64,000 nucleotides of DNA from an uncultured Lachnospiraceae bacterium. Lineage in GTDB: Bacteria > Bacillota > Clostridia > Lachnospirales > Lachnospiraceae. Numbering within the stretch: position 1 is the stretch's first letter; each line of letters starts with the position of its first letter. The translations under genes were made by a program, and so were the position numbers. This document shows, in pieces, positions 36,476 to 45,579 of the stretch. The DNA lies in NCBI GenBank assembly GCA_947566705.1, contig CANOLA010000004.1, forward strand, positions 1 through 64,000. The letters run 5' to 3'. The notes beneath the pieces are model-generated. The model was not told where the DNA came from. It saw only the letters and a program-made list of their open reading frames with translations, and did not search any database.

Positions 36476-38071
36476 TTAAAACTGATTATAGATAAACTGC
36501 GATGCATCAAACCCGACACCGTATGCACCAAACAGCACAATGGATAAAAACAGTCCCATGAAAAGCACATACTGTACAATAAACGGTTTTTTTGCTATTT
36601 TTTCACAGACGCTTCCGCTTCTTCCCGCCAGACTGACGCAAAACATAACAAACGTTCCTGCCAGCAATACCCCGTACATCGGAAACGGCAGTTCAAAATA
36701 AGAAAATTCCTCCTTCGTCAGAGCATGAATGTCAAAATCCTTAAACATACTGATAAACATTGAAAAGCACATGGACACATCCCGGTAGCAGTCAAACATA
36801 CGCAAAAGTGACATCAGTAAAAATGTTCTAATAATCTGAAATGCATCATAACAGCGGCTGTCTGCCAGCTTCGGAAACCGGTTATGGAACTTTGCATAAA
36901 GCGGTTCCATCGTTGTTGTGATGACAATAATCACTCCGTTTGCCAGTCCCCATAAAACAAAATTCCAGCTTGCCCCGTGCCAGATTCCGGTTGCCAGCCA
37001 TGTGACCATTGTAACAATCCATACCGGGAAATACCTTGCTGCTTTTTTTCCAAGATGGTTTTTACAAAATTTTGTAAATCCTGCCATGGAAGGGGACACG
37101 CTCATTGGATAGAATATGTAATCGCGGAACCATGTTCCCATGCTGATATGCCATCTTCTCCAAAATTCTGTAATATTTTTTGAGAAATACGGACGGATAA
37201 AATTTTCCTGCACACGGATTCCAAAAAGCTGTGCAACCCCGATTGTAATATCAATTCCTCCGCTAAAATCCGCATATAGTTCAACTGCCCAAAGCAGCAT
37301 TCCAAAAAGCACCCACGCCCCGTTATAATATTCGTCGTCAAACAAATATGAAGTGACGACCATCAGGTTATCTGCAATGACGAGCTTCTTAAAATATCCC
37401 CAGAGAATCCTCCAGATTCCAAATGTAAAATTTTTTTTATCAAAAATGTGTTTCTGGTACAGCGTCTTGGATAAGTCCGAATATCTGCTGATTGGGCCCT
37501 GCACAAGCTGCGGGAAAAAAGAAATAAACAGCATATATTTGGGGAAATTACGCTGCGCTTTTATTTTTTCCCAGTACACATCCAGAAGATAACCGAGGGA
37601 CTGGAAAATATAAAAGGAAATTCCCATCGGAAGAATCAGATCCGGATAATCAAATTCCTTTTCACTGCCGAAAAGCGCAAACAGGCTGTTTAGATTTTCC
37701 ACCACAAAATCCGAATATTTGAACACGCCAAGGAGCAGAAGCATGGAAAGAAGCCCGGCAAGCATAATCCATTTTCGGATATGTTTTCCATGCTTTCGGT
37801 ATGCCTTTTTTGTCTCCCTTTCTGCAAACTCCTCCGAATGTTCCGAAATATATTTATTTTCCTTTGCCTTATGGTTTTCAATCACAACGGCCGCCGTATA
37901 AGTCACCAGTGCCGTTCCAAAAATAAAGAGCGGATATACTGCCCCCGCTATAAAATAAAATATATAACTTGCAATCAGTAACAGAACCCACTGGCATTTT
38001 TTCGGCAGCAGATAATAAAGCAGCAGACAAACCGCTAAAAACAGAATAAATTCCGGTGATGTGAAAAGCAT
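36476..38071 (-). CDS. MBOAT-family O-acyltransferase (DltB/AlgI-like)
   Basis: 531 residues, about 11 membrane segments. Signatures: FFPQLVQGPISRY, ELYADFSGGIDITIGVAQLF, FWRRWHISMGTWFRDYIFYP, and TGIWHGASWNFVLWGLANG with the catalytic His. The family moves acyl groups from a cytoplasmic carrier to an extracytoplasmic polymer. Three bases separate it from the carrier protein gene, as in dlt operons. The acceptor may be teichoic acid or another glycan. Confidence 0.9.
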   Translation of the reverse strand: MLFTSPEFILFLAVCLLLYYLLPKKCQWVLLLIASYIFYFIAGAVYPLFIFGTALVTYTAAVVIENHKAKENKYISEHSEEFAERETKKAYRKHGKHIRKWIMLAGLLSMLLLLGVFKYSDFVVENLNSLFALFGSEKEFDYPDLILPMGISFYIFQSLGYLLDVYWEKIKAQRNFPKYMLFISFFPQLVQGPISRYSDLSKTLYQKHIFDKKNFTFGIWRILWGYFKKLVIADNLMVVTSYLFDDEYYNGAWVLFGMLLWAVELYADFSGGIDITIGVAQLFGIRVQENFIRPYFSKNITEFWRRWHISMGTWFRDYIFYPMSVSPSMAGFTKFCKNHLGKKAARYFPVWIVTMVTWLATGIWHGASWNFVLWGLANGVIIVITTTMEPLYAKFHNRFPKLADSRCYDAFQIIRTFLLMSLLRMFDCYRDVSMCFSMFISMFKDFDIHALTKEEFSYFELPFPMYGVLLAGTFVMFCVSLAGRSGSVCEKIAKKPFIVQYVLFMGLFLSIVLFGAYGVGFDASQFIYNQF

Positions 38072-38074
38072 AAT

Positions 38075-38305
38075 TTATTCTCCATCCTCTAACCGCTTAA
38101 TCAGTGCATATAATGCTTCTGCCGAGTTTAAGTTTTCCGGCACCAGATTCTGCACCCCGATTGTTACGTCATACTCCTCCCTGATTTCAGATACGAGTGT
38201 AACAATATCAAAGGAATCAAAAATCCCATTGTCAATTAAATGCTCTTCAGTTTCAAAATCCACTTCCGGGTGTAACTCTCTTAATATTTCAATTAGTTTT
38301 TCCAT
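38075..38305 (-). CDS. Acyl carrier protein (DltC-like)
   Basis: 76 residues, acidic. The phosphopantetheine attachment serine is Ser31 in NGIFDSFDIVTLVSEI. It carries the group activated by the adenylating enzyme encoded just upstream and hands it to the MBOAT protein. The chain has the four-helix pattern of carrier proteins. Confidence 0.92.
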   Translation of the reverse strand: MEKLIEILRELHPEVDFETEEHLIDNGIFDSFDIVTLVSEIREEYDVTIGVQNLVPENLNSAEALYALIKRLEDGE

Positions 38306-38327
38306 AGTATGCTCCTTACATTGAACA

Positions 38328-39854
38328 TCAGTTCAAATCCTTTTGTTCTTTATTGTACATTTCCTTAAGTGCTTTCCTGTCCAGTTTTCCATTTGATGTA
38401 AACGGCATCTGCTCCAGCCTGATGGTACGGTTCGGAAGCATATAGCGCGGTATGCGCTCCTTCATTTTCAGAATTAATTCTTTTTCTGTAAGCTCTCCCA
38501 AATAAAACAAAATAATTTTATTTTTCTTCCCGTCATATATACATGCCGTCATCTGTACCCCCGCAACAGCGGATACACATGCCTCAATCTCACCCAGTTC
38601 AATACGGTGTCCCATATGTTTAATCTGGTAATCCTTACGGGAAACAAATTCCAGTTCACCATCCTTATTCCACTTTCCGATATCGCCTGTTTTATAAATG
38701 ATTTCAGGATAATCCGGATTCAGCGGATTCTGGACAAAGGCTTCCGCCGTCTTTTCGGGATTTGCAAAATAACCATGTGTCAGTCCTGTTCCCCGGACGC
38801 AGATTTCTCCTTCTTCTCCGTTTTTTGCACGGGTCATATCATCTTTTAAAATAAAGACATCCATGTTTTTAAATGCCCGGCCAACCGGAATGACTTCATT
38901 TTCCCCAAACAGCCGGTCAGCACGGTAATAACAGCATACGCCGGTAATCTCGGTCGGTCCGTAAAGATTTACAAAAGAGGCATCCGGCAGGAATTTCTTC
39001 CAGAGATTAAGCTGCTTAACCGGAAAAACTTCCCCTCCAAATCCTATCGTATGTAAATACTCCGGTACTTTTTCGTCCAGCGCCCCAAACGAAGAAACCA
39101 TAGTCAGTGCAGACGCCACCCAGCAGATAGTGTTAATTCTGTGCTCATTTAAATAATCCACTAGCTGCAGCGGGAACATAAATAACTGTTTCGGAATCAG
39201 ATATGTTGTTGCGCCGAATTTTATGGTCGGGTACAGTTCCTTCATGCAGGCATCCACATACAAGGGCGCCTGGTTTCCAAATATGGTTTCCTCTGAAAAG
39301 TTCATTACAGCAGACAACTGCTCAATGTAATCAATCACTCCTCTGTGATGACCAATGCAGCCTTTTGGAATGCCCGTAGAACCGGATGTGAACAGAATAT
39401 AAACCGGATCGGTATCAATCGCCCTGTCCCTGACCTGCTGCAGACTTTTTTCATTTTCCTGACGTTCCTTTAATGTATCCGCCAGAATGATTTCCCCGTC
39501 AAAATTCAGATGCTTTGCTTTTTCCAGGCTCTTTTCATCGCAGATTAAAACCCCTGCTTTTGTACTTCCGATAATCAGTTCAATACGCTTAAGAGGCATT
39601 TCGGCATCCAGCGGAACAAAAAAGCATCCGCTGTACACCACGCCAAAAAAAGTCTCTATCGTCTGCGGGGACTTTTCCATATAAACAAGAACAGCTTCTT
39701 TGTAATGCCCCATTTCCGCCAGTGCACTTCCAATGGAACGCGCCCCCTCATATAATTCACGAAATGTCAGCATGGTATTTACCCCGACAAAGGCTGGCTT
39801 TTCCGGTAAACGTTTTACTGTATCCTCCAGATATTCCAATATATTTGTCTGCAT
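38328..39854 (-). CDS. AMP-forming amino acid adenylating ligase (DltA-like)
   Basis: 508 residues, the length of DltA. Core motifs: ILFTSGSTGIPKGCIGHH, NLYGPTEITG, EIIYKTGDIGKWNKDGELEF, and the C-terminal Lys in TSNGKLDRKALK. It activates a carboxylic acid, in DltA proteins D-alanine, and loads it on the carrier protein. Specificity cannot be read with confidence. The start (39854) overlaps the end of the L,D-transpeptidase gene by 40 bases and has an AAAGGA site. Confidence 0.88.
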   Translation of the reverse strand: MQTNILEYLEDTVKRLPEKPAFVGVNTMLTFRELYEGARSIGSALAEMGHYKEAVLVYMEKSPQTIETFFGVVYSGCFFVPLDAEMPLKRIELIIGSTKAGVLICDEKSLEKAKHLNFDGEIILADTLKERQENEKSLQQVRDRAIDTDPVYILFTSGSTGIPKGCIGHHRGVIDYIEQLSAVMNFSEETIFGNQAPLYVDACMKELYPTIKFGATTYLIPKQLFMFPLQLVDYLNEHRINTICWVASALTMVSSFGALDEKVPEYLHTIGFGGEVFPVKQLNLWKKFLPDASFVNLYGPTEITGVCCYYRADRLFGENEVIPVGRAFKNMDVFILKDDMTRAKNGEEGEICVRGTGLTHGYFANPEKTAEAFVQNPLNPDYPEIIYKTGDIGKWNKDGELEFVSRKDYQIKHMGHRIELGEIEACVSAVAGVQMTACIYDGKKNKIILFYLGELTEKELILKMKERIPRYMLPNRTIRLEQMPFTSNGKLDRKALKEMYNKEQKDLN

Positions 39855-41101
39855 GTTCTGTAGTTCCTTTCTGTCTCTGCGGCAACTTCCGGGGTTACGG
39901 TATCCGTTGGTTTCTCCGGATTTATTGGATTTTCCGGTTCCTCCGGAGTTACTGGCTCTTCCGGTTCTGTCGGTTCCTCCGGCTCTTCCGGTTCCGGATT
40001 TAAATATTTAACTTTAAATTTCTTCTTTTTTGATTTATTTCCCGACTTATCCTTTGCATATACCGTCATCTGGTAAACGCCGTATTTTTGTTTTTCCATG
40101 GCTTTAAGAAGCTTTTTATCATTAATCACAAGATATTTTGCTGCCAGTTTTTCCCCATTATCAGTAACCGTAACATTTTTCCCCAGTTCCTTTAAAAGCT
40201 TCTTTTCGGACAGTTCCCCACTTATAGTAATCATCTTTTTCTTTATTTTAATTTTCGGGGCTTTTGTGTCCTTCACTGTAACGGTGACTGTCTTTTTTGT
40301 CACGTTGCCCCTTGAGTCCTTTGCCGTATATAATACCTTATATTTTCCGGTCTTTCTGGTATTAATTTTTTCTTTGACAGTGAATTTTATTTTCTTCCCT
40401 TTATAATCAGTCGCTGTCACATTTTTTTTCAGTTTTGGCTTTTTGGCACAGCGTTCCACTGTTATATCTTTTAACCCTTTAAAAACTGGTTTCACCTTGT
40501 GCCACGGGTTAGCGGGATTCGGATCGGTTGGATCCCAGCCACGGTACGGACTGTTCGGACTTATCTTAATGGCAGCTGGTTTTCCGAGAGGCCCCGGATT
40601 ACTGCTGTCATAAATATTTACTTTGGTGCCGGATGGACAGTGGTCATAAATCCACTTGGCATCCTCCACAGTTAAACGGACACAGCCATGCGATGCCTGC
40701 GAGCCAAGTCTATTATAGGCAGTATAGGAAAGACGGCTGGGATCCGGTGCGTTATTGTAATACACAGAGTGAAACAGCACACCTCCGTGAATCCGGCTGC
40801 AGTACTGCCCGTATACATCTCCCATCATTTTGTGCCAGCGATATTTCTGAGAAATGGAAAATATCCCCGTGGGTGTCGCATTATTCCGTCCTGTAGAGCA
40901 GGTCATTGCCTTTACAGGCATTGTATACTCACCCTTACTGTCCTGTTTGTATATTGTAACTACATTCTGCTGACGGTTAATTTTAATGTAATATGGAAAA
41001 CCTGCAGCTTTTGCCGTAACCGGTTTCGGAATAGCAGAAAAAAACATAAGCAATGCCACTATATATGCAGATATTCGTAAAAATTTACTAGTCTTTCCCA
41101 T
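39815..41101 (-). CDS. L,D-transpeptidase (YkuD) with Ig-like repeats
   Basis: 428 residues. Signal peptide 1-31. YkuD catalytic domain (35-170): HGGVLFHSVYYNNAP, then SHGCVRLTVEDAKWIYDHCP with the active-site Cys. Two beta-sandwich modules follow (about 215-285 and 285-355), then a Pro/Glu-rich stretch of about 45 residues. The final 15 residues (ETERNYRTCRQIYWNIWRIQ) are read from the overlap with the ligase gene. It cross-links peptidoglycan stem peptides. It is the first gene of the dlt-like operon. Confidence 0.9.
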   Translation of the reverse strand: MGKTSKFLRISAYIVALLMFFSAIPKPVTAKAAGFPYYIKINRQQNVVTIYKQDSKGEYTMPVKAMTCSTGRNNATPTGIFSISQKYRWHKMMGDVYGQYCSRIHGGVLFHSVYYNNAPDPSRLSYTAYNRLGSQASHGCVRLTVEDAKWIYDHCPSGTKVNIYDSSNPGPLGKPAAIKISPNSPYRGWDPTDPNPANPWHKVKPVFKGLKDITVERCAKKPKLKKNVTATDYKGKKIKFTVKEKINTRKTGKYKVLYTAKDSRGNVTKKTVTVTVKDTKAPKIKIKKKMITISGELSEKKLLKELGKNVTVTDNGEKLAAKYLVINDKKLLKAMEKQKYGVYQMTVYAKDKSGNKSKKKKFKVKYLNPEPEEPEEPTEPEEPVTPEEPENPINPEKPTDTVTPEVAAETERNYRTCRQIYWNIWRIQ

Positions 41102-41183
41102 AATTTCTCCTCCATCCGGTTTTTGTTTCTTTTGTGCTTTTATCTATTTTTATTCTTTTTTGTTCCATTTTTGAATCTTTTCC

Positions 41184-41212
41184 ATTATAACACCCACCCT
41201 AATATAATGCAA
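41184..41212 (-). promoter_or_regulatory. Sigma-A type promoter of the L,D-transpeptidase/dlt-like operon
   Basis: Read on the minus strand: TTGCAT (41207-41212), a 17-base spacer, TATAAT (41184-41189). The ATG follows after about 83 bases. Confidence 0.65.
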
Positions 41213-41298
41213 TACCTCAGTTTGCATTTGTAATATCACAGAATGTTTATACAATTTTTCACCTGCTATAAGCTAAATAATAAAAAAGGAGTACTCAC

Positions 41299-41538
41299 AT
41301 GAAACAAAATGAATATGCGAATGAATTTAAGATGCTTGGCCTGAATATTGCCTATTACCGGAAACTGCGGGGAATCACACAGCTTCAGTTAGCGGAAAAA
41401 ATTGATATCAGCCGGACACATATGAGTAATATCGAAGCGCCCAATATGCCAACCGCTATTTCCATGGAAACACTTTTTGCAATTGCCCATGCGCTGGATG
41501 TGCCTGCCTCGGCACTGCTGGAATTCAGGAAAGCTTAG
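41299..41538 (+). CDS. XRE-family helix-turn-helix regulator
   Basis: 79 residues, a single XRE domain: LGLNIAYYRKLRGITQLQLA, EKIDISRTHMSNIEAP, and a C-terminal LFAIAHALDVPASALLEF. A clear AAAGGAG lies nine bases before the ATG. Divergent from the L,D-transpeptidase operon and therefore a possible regulator of it. Converges on the PIN toxin gene with a shared terminator. Confidence 0.88.
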   Translation: MKQNEYANEFKMLGLNIAYYRKLRGITQLQLAEKIDISRTHMSNIEAPNMPTAISMETLFAIAHALDVPASALLEFRKA

Positions 41539-41542
41539 ACTG

Positions 41543-41591
41543 AAAAAAGTGCGACAGATTATTTATAGTTCATAATCTATCGCACTTTTTT
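41543..41591. terminator. Bidirectional terminator
   Basis: A 20-base stem with one mismatch: AAAAAAGTGCGA...AGATTAT pairs with ATAATCT...TCGCACTTTTTT. A runs and T runs on both sides let it serve the XRE gene and the PIN toxin gene. Confidence 0.85.
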
Positions 41592-41600
41592 AATGAAAAA

Positions 41601-42029
41601 TTATTCTTCTTTACTGAAACAAATCATTGATAGAAATTCCGGCAGCTGGTACACTGGAACGGTTGATTTGGAGTAGTCCCTGACATTTCTGGTAACAATA
41701 CAATCCATTTCTGAACGTATGGCAGTTTCAACCATAACAGCATCTTCATAGTCTGGTATTTCTGATGAAACCGCTTTCCTGCAATCCAATCCATTTGTAT
41801 CCAGTGGTTCAAAAAGTACAAACAGATTCGTAAGGATTTTTCTTGTATCCGAATCACTGTGTGTGATTTTATGAGTCAGGTAATAAATATCTGTTACTGA
41901 TTTAGCTGTAATATATGCATCAAAACTTTTATTAGCAGAACAAAGAAAAACGGCTTCTGCATCCTTTTTAAATGGCTCGCGGGATTGCAGGGCGTCAACA
42001 ATCACACAAGTATCTATTAAAGCCCTCAT
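41601..42029 (-). CDS. PIN-domain toxin, VapC-like
   Basis: 142 residues, a single PIN domain. Acidic metal ligands are visible at RALIDTCVIVDAL, DYEDAVMVETA and CIVTRNVRDY. VapC-type PIN proteins are Mg2+-dependent RNases. The start overlaps the antitoxin stop by four bases, and the pair ends at a shared terminator. Confidence 0.85.
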   Translation of the reverse strand: MRALIDTCVIVDALQSREPFKKDAEAVFLCSANKSFDAYITAKSVTDIYYLTHKITHSDSDTRKILTNLFVLFEPLDTNGLDCRKAVSSEIPDYEDAVMVETAIRSEMDCIVTRNVRDYSKSTVPVYQLPEFLSMICFSKEE

Positions 42030-42241
42030 ATTGTATTAAGCCTCTCTTCTTCAGCTTCTTCCAGTGTCGTTTCAGATGACAGAATTCCAAAAAGGGAGTT
42101 CGCAATGTCAACCCGGTTCTGATACGGGTTTGTCAGTTTTGCAACTATCTTTCCATTCCGCGTAATATAGATATCTTCCGTTTCAGCAAGCAGCAAATAT
42201 TTGCTCAGGTTTACTTTTAATTCCGTTGCCGTAATTGACAT
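42026..42241 (-). CDS. Phd/YefM-type antitoxin
   Basis: About 71 residues. MSITATELKVNLSKYLLLAE and DIYITRNGKIVAKLTNP are typical of the Phd/YefM DNA-binding half; the C-terminal part (SETTLEEAEEERLNTI) would bind the PIN toxin. Of three closely spaced starts, the ATG at 42239-42241 is best spaced from AAGGAAGG. It likely represses its own operon. Confidence 0.85.
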   Translation of the reverse strand: MSITATELKVNLSKYLLLAETEDIYITRNGKIVAKLTNPYQNRVDIANSLFGILSSETTLEEAEEERLNTI

Positions 42242-42312
42242 AATCATCACCCTTCCTTAATTTTATACTATTATTATACACAAATCGTACATAATTATCA
42301 ATATAATCGCAC

Positions 42313-42355
42313 AAAAAAGCGCCGTAAACTCATTCAAGGGTTTGCGGCACTTTTT
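42313..42355 (-). terminator. Terminator of the carAB operon
   Basis: On the minus strand AAAAAGTGCCGCAAAC, a ten-base loop, GTTTACGGCGC, then six T. One mismatch and one GU pair interrupt the stem. Confidence 0.75.
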
Positions 42356-42372
42356 AAGTAATCTGATTCTAT

Positions 42373-45300
42373 TTAAATATTCTTTACTGTTGCAATGTCC
42401 ACCGGCGTCAGTGTTCCGTTCGCCGTTTCCAGGGAAAGTGCCAGCGCATTGGCGGTATCCATTGCGGTAATGCAGTACACACCGGTCTCAATGGCATTTC
42501 TGCGGATTAAGAAGCCGTCACGGCTCTTGTCACCGTTGCCCTGCGTCGGCGTATCAATGACAAGGTCAATCTCATGACCGAGAATTAAATCCATGACATT
42601 CGGGGATTCCTGCGTAATCTTATTGACACGCCTTGCATTTACCCCGTGCTCCTGCAAATATTTTGCCGTACTGCGGGTAGCATAAATCTTATAGCCGAGC
42701 GCTTCAAAACGCTTTGCCACATCAACTGATTCCGGCTTGTCCGCATCTTTTACTGTCATAATCATGCGCCTGTGCTTTGGCAGTTCAACCCCGGCGCCAA
42801 GGAACGCCTTATAGAGCGCTTCATTAAAGGTCTTTGCAATCCCCAGACATTCTCCCGTGGATTTCATTTCCGGTCCTAAACTGATTTCCGCACCTCGCAG
42901 CTTTTCAAACGAGAATACCGGCATTTTGATGGCGATATAATCAGCCGCCGGGGCAAGTCCAGGCTCATAGCCCATACCGCGGATTGTCTGTCCCATAATG
43001 ATTTTTGCAGCAAGGTCAACAATCGGGATTCCGGTCACTTTGCTGATATACGGCACAGTTCTTGAAGAACGGGGATTTACTTCAATTACGTAAATCTCAT
43101 CATCCATGTCAATGAACTGGATATTGATCATTCCGACCACATGCAGTGCCTGGGCGAGGCGCTTCGTGTATTCCACCAGCGTATCCTTTGCCTTCTGTGA
43201 AATCGTATGCGCCGGATAAACGGAAATACTGTCACCGGAATGCACACCGGTACGCTCAATATGCTCCATGATACCCGGAATCAGGATATCCGTTCCGTCA
43301 CAGATGGCGTCCACCTCGATTTCTGTTCCCTGCAGGTATTTATCCACAAGAATCGGATGGTCCTGCGCAATTGTATTAATGATTCCGATAAATTCATCAA
43401 TCTCTTCATCATTCCAGGCAATTTTCATTCCCTGTCCGCCAAGCACATAGGAAGGTCTTACGAGTACCGGATAACCGATACGGTTTGCAACCTCTTTTGC
43501 CTCCTCCGCGGTAAAAACAGTTCCGCCTGCGGCACGCGGGATTCCTGTTTCTTCCAGTATTTTATCAAAGAGCTCACGGTCCTCTGCAGCGTCTACATCC
43601 TCTGCCTTTGTTCCCAGAATCGGAACGCCCATTTTCATCAGTGCCTCGGTCAGCTTGATTGCCGTCTGTCCGCCGAACTGGACAACTGCGCCGTCCGGCT
43701 TTTCGATATTTACGATGGACTCCACATCCTCGGCTGTCAGCGGCTCAAAGTACAGTTTGTCTGCAATGTCAAAGTCTGTGGACACGGTTTCCGGGTTGTT
43801 GTTTACAATGATGGTTTCCCAGCCTTCCTTGGCAAATGCCCAGGTACAGTGCACGCTGCAGAAATCAAACTCGATTCCCTGCCCGATCCGGATTGGTCCG
43901 GAGCCAAGTACAAGTACTTTCTTTGGCGGATGTGTCTCTGCCGCTTCATTCTCGCTGCCGAACACACTGTAATAATACGGCGTTTCTGCTGCAAACTCCG
44001 CCGCACAGGTATCCACCATTTTGTATGCTGCCACGATTCCGTTATCATAGCGCATTTTTTTCACGTCATTCTCAGCTTTTCCGGTCAGGTCTGCAATCAC
44101 GTTATCCGGAAATTCCATGCGCTTTGCTTCTTTTAAAAGCTCTATGGTAAGCTCCTCTTTTTTCAGGCGCGCTTCCATTTCCACGAGAATCGCAATTTTA
44201 TCAATAAACCAGCAGTCGATCATGGTAATTTCGTGTATCATGTCATAATCAAAACCACGGCGCAGTGCTTCTGCAATCACCCAGATTCTGCGGTCGTCAA
44301 CCACGGTAAGCTGTTTTTTTAGCTCCGCATCCGTCAGGTCTGAAAAATCATAGGACAACAGACTGTCCACATGCTGTTCCAGGGAACGGATGGCTTTCAT
44401 TAACGCACCCTCAAAGTTATCACAGATGCTCATGACCTCTCCGGTCGCTTTCATTTGCGTGCTTAACGTCCGTTTTGCTGTCAGGAACTTGTCAAACGGC
44501 AGACGCGGAATTTTAACCACGCAGTAGTCTAACATCGGCTCAAAGCTTGCATATGTCTTTAAAGTAATTGCATTTTTAATTTCATCCAGCGTGTAACCCA
44601 GCGCAATCTTTGCCGTCACTTTTGCAATCGGATATCCGGTCGCCTTGGACGCCAGTGCGGAAGAACGGGATACACGGGGATTTACCTCAATCACGCAGTA
44701 TTCAAATGTTTCCGGATGCAGTGCATACTGCACATTACAGCCTCCGGTAATCTTAAGCTCATTGATAATGTTGAGCGCGGAGGTACGCAGCATCTGGTAT
44801 TCCTTGTCCCCAAGCGTCTGGGACGGTGCAACTACGATGGAATCCCCGGTATGCACGCCCACCGGATCAATGTTTTCCATGTTGCAGACGGTGATGCAGT
44901 TGCCCATGGCATCACGCATCACTTCATACTCAACTTCCTTCCAGCCCGCAATACAGCGTTCCACCAGTACCTCGCCGACACGGCTTAAACGGAGTCCGTT
45001 CGTTAAGATATCTATCAGTTCCTGCTCATTGTGCGCAATTCCGCCGCCGCTTCCGCCAAGCGTAAACGCCGGACGCAGTACCACCGGATAACCTATGGTA
45101 TTGGTAAAACGAATCCCGTCCTCCACGGTATTAACAACCTGTGAAGCCGCACACGGCTCACCGATTTTTTCCATGGTATCCTTAAATGCCTGGCGGTCCT
45201 CCGCTTTAAAAATCGTTTCCGCTGTGGTTCCAATCAGCTTTACCCCGTGCTCCTCTAAAAAGCCTGATTCCGCAAGCTCCATGCCAAGGTTCAGTCCTGC

Positions 45301-45579
45301 CTGCCCGCCCAGCGTAGGAAGAATGCTGTCCGGCTTTTCCTTTATAATAATCTGCTGCAGCACCTCGGCGGTCAGCGGTTCAATATAAACCTGGTCCGCA
45401 ATCTGCTTATCTGTCATGATGGTCGCCGGATTGGAGTTTACCAGACAAACCTCCACCCCCTCTTCTTTTAAGGAGCGGCACGCCTGTGTCCCGGCATAGT
45501 CAAATTCTGCTGCCTGCCCGATAACGATTGGACCGGAACCGATTACTAATACTTTTTTGATATCGTGATTTCTTGGCAT
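42373..45579 (-). CDS. carB: Carbamoyl-phosphate synthase, large subunit
   Basis: 1068 residues, full length. Two homologous ATP-grasp halves: the first with VLVIGSGPIVIGQAAEFDYA and LGGSGGGIAHNE, the second with VLVLGSGPIRIGQGIEFDF and LGGQGMKIAWND, separated by an oligomerisation region. The C-terminal allosteric domain follows (from about residue 935). It makes carbamoyl phosphate from bicarbonate, ammonia and two ATP for pyrimidine and arginine synthesis. Its ATG overlaps the carA stop by one base. Confidence 0.98.
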   Translation of the reverse strand: MPRNHDIKKVLVIGSGPIVIGQAAEFDYAGTQACRSLKEEGVEVCLVNSNPATIMTDKQIADQVYIEPLTAEVLQQIIIKEKPDSILPTLGGQAGLNLGMELAESGFLEEHGVKLIGTTAETIFKAEDRQAFKDTMEKIGEPCAASQVVNTVEDGIRFTNTIGYPVVLRPAFTLGGSGGGIAHNEQELIDILTNGLRLSRVGEVLVERCIAGWKEVEYEVMRDAMGNCITVCNMENIDPVGVHTGDSIVVAPSQTLGDKEYQMLRTSALNIINELKITGGCNVQYALHPETFEYCVIEVNPRVSRSSALASKATGYPIAKVTAKIALGYTLDEIKNAITLKTYASFEPMLDYCVVKIPRLPFDKFLTAKRTLSTQMKATGEVMSICDNFEGALMKAIRSLEQHVDSLLSYDFSDLTDAELKKQLTVVDDRRIWVIAEALRRGFDYDMIHEITMIDCWFIDKIAILVEMEARLKKEELTIELLKEAKRMEFPDNVIADLTGKAENDVKKMRYDNGIVAAYKMVDTCAAEFAAETPYYYSVFGSENEAAETHPPKKVLVLGSGPIRIGQGIEFDFCSVHCTWAFAKEGWETIIVNNNPETVSTDFDIADKLYFEPLTAEDVESIVNIEKPDGAVVQFGGQTAIKLTEALMKMGVPILGTKAEDVDAAEDRELFDKILEETGIPRAAGGTVFTAEEAKEVANRIGYPVLVRPSYVLGGQGMKIAWNDEEIDEFIGIINTIAQDHPILVDKYLQGTEIEVDAICDGTDILIPGIMEHIERTGVHSGDSISVYPAHTISQKAKDTLVEYTKRLAQALHVVGMINIQFIDMDDEIYVIEVNPRSSRTVPYISKVTGIPIVDLAAKIIMGQTIRGMGYEPGLAPAADYIAIKMPVFSFEKLRGAEISLGPEMKSTGECLGIAKTFNEALYKAFLGAGVELPKHRRMIMTVKDADKPESVDVAKRFEALGYKIYATRSTAKYLQEHGVNARRVNKITQESPNVMDLILGHEIDLVIDTPTQGNGDKSRDGFLIRRNAIETGVYCITAMDTANALALSLETANGTLTPVDIATVKNI

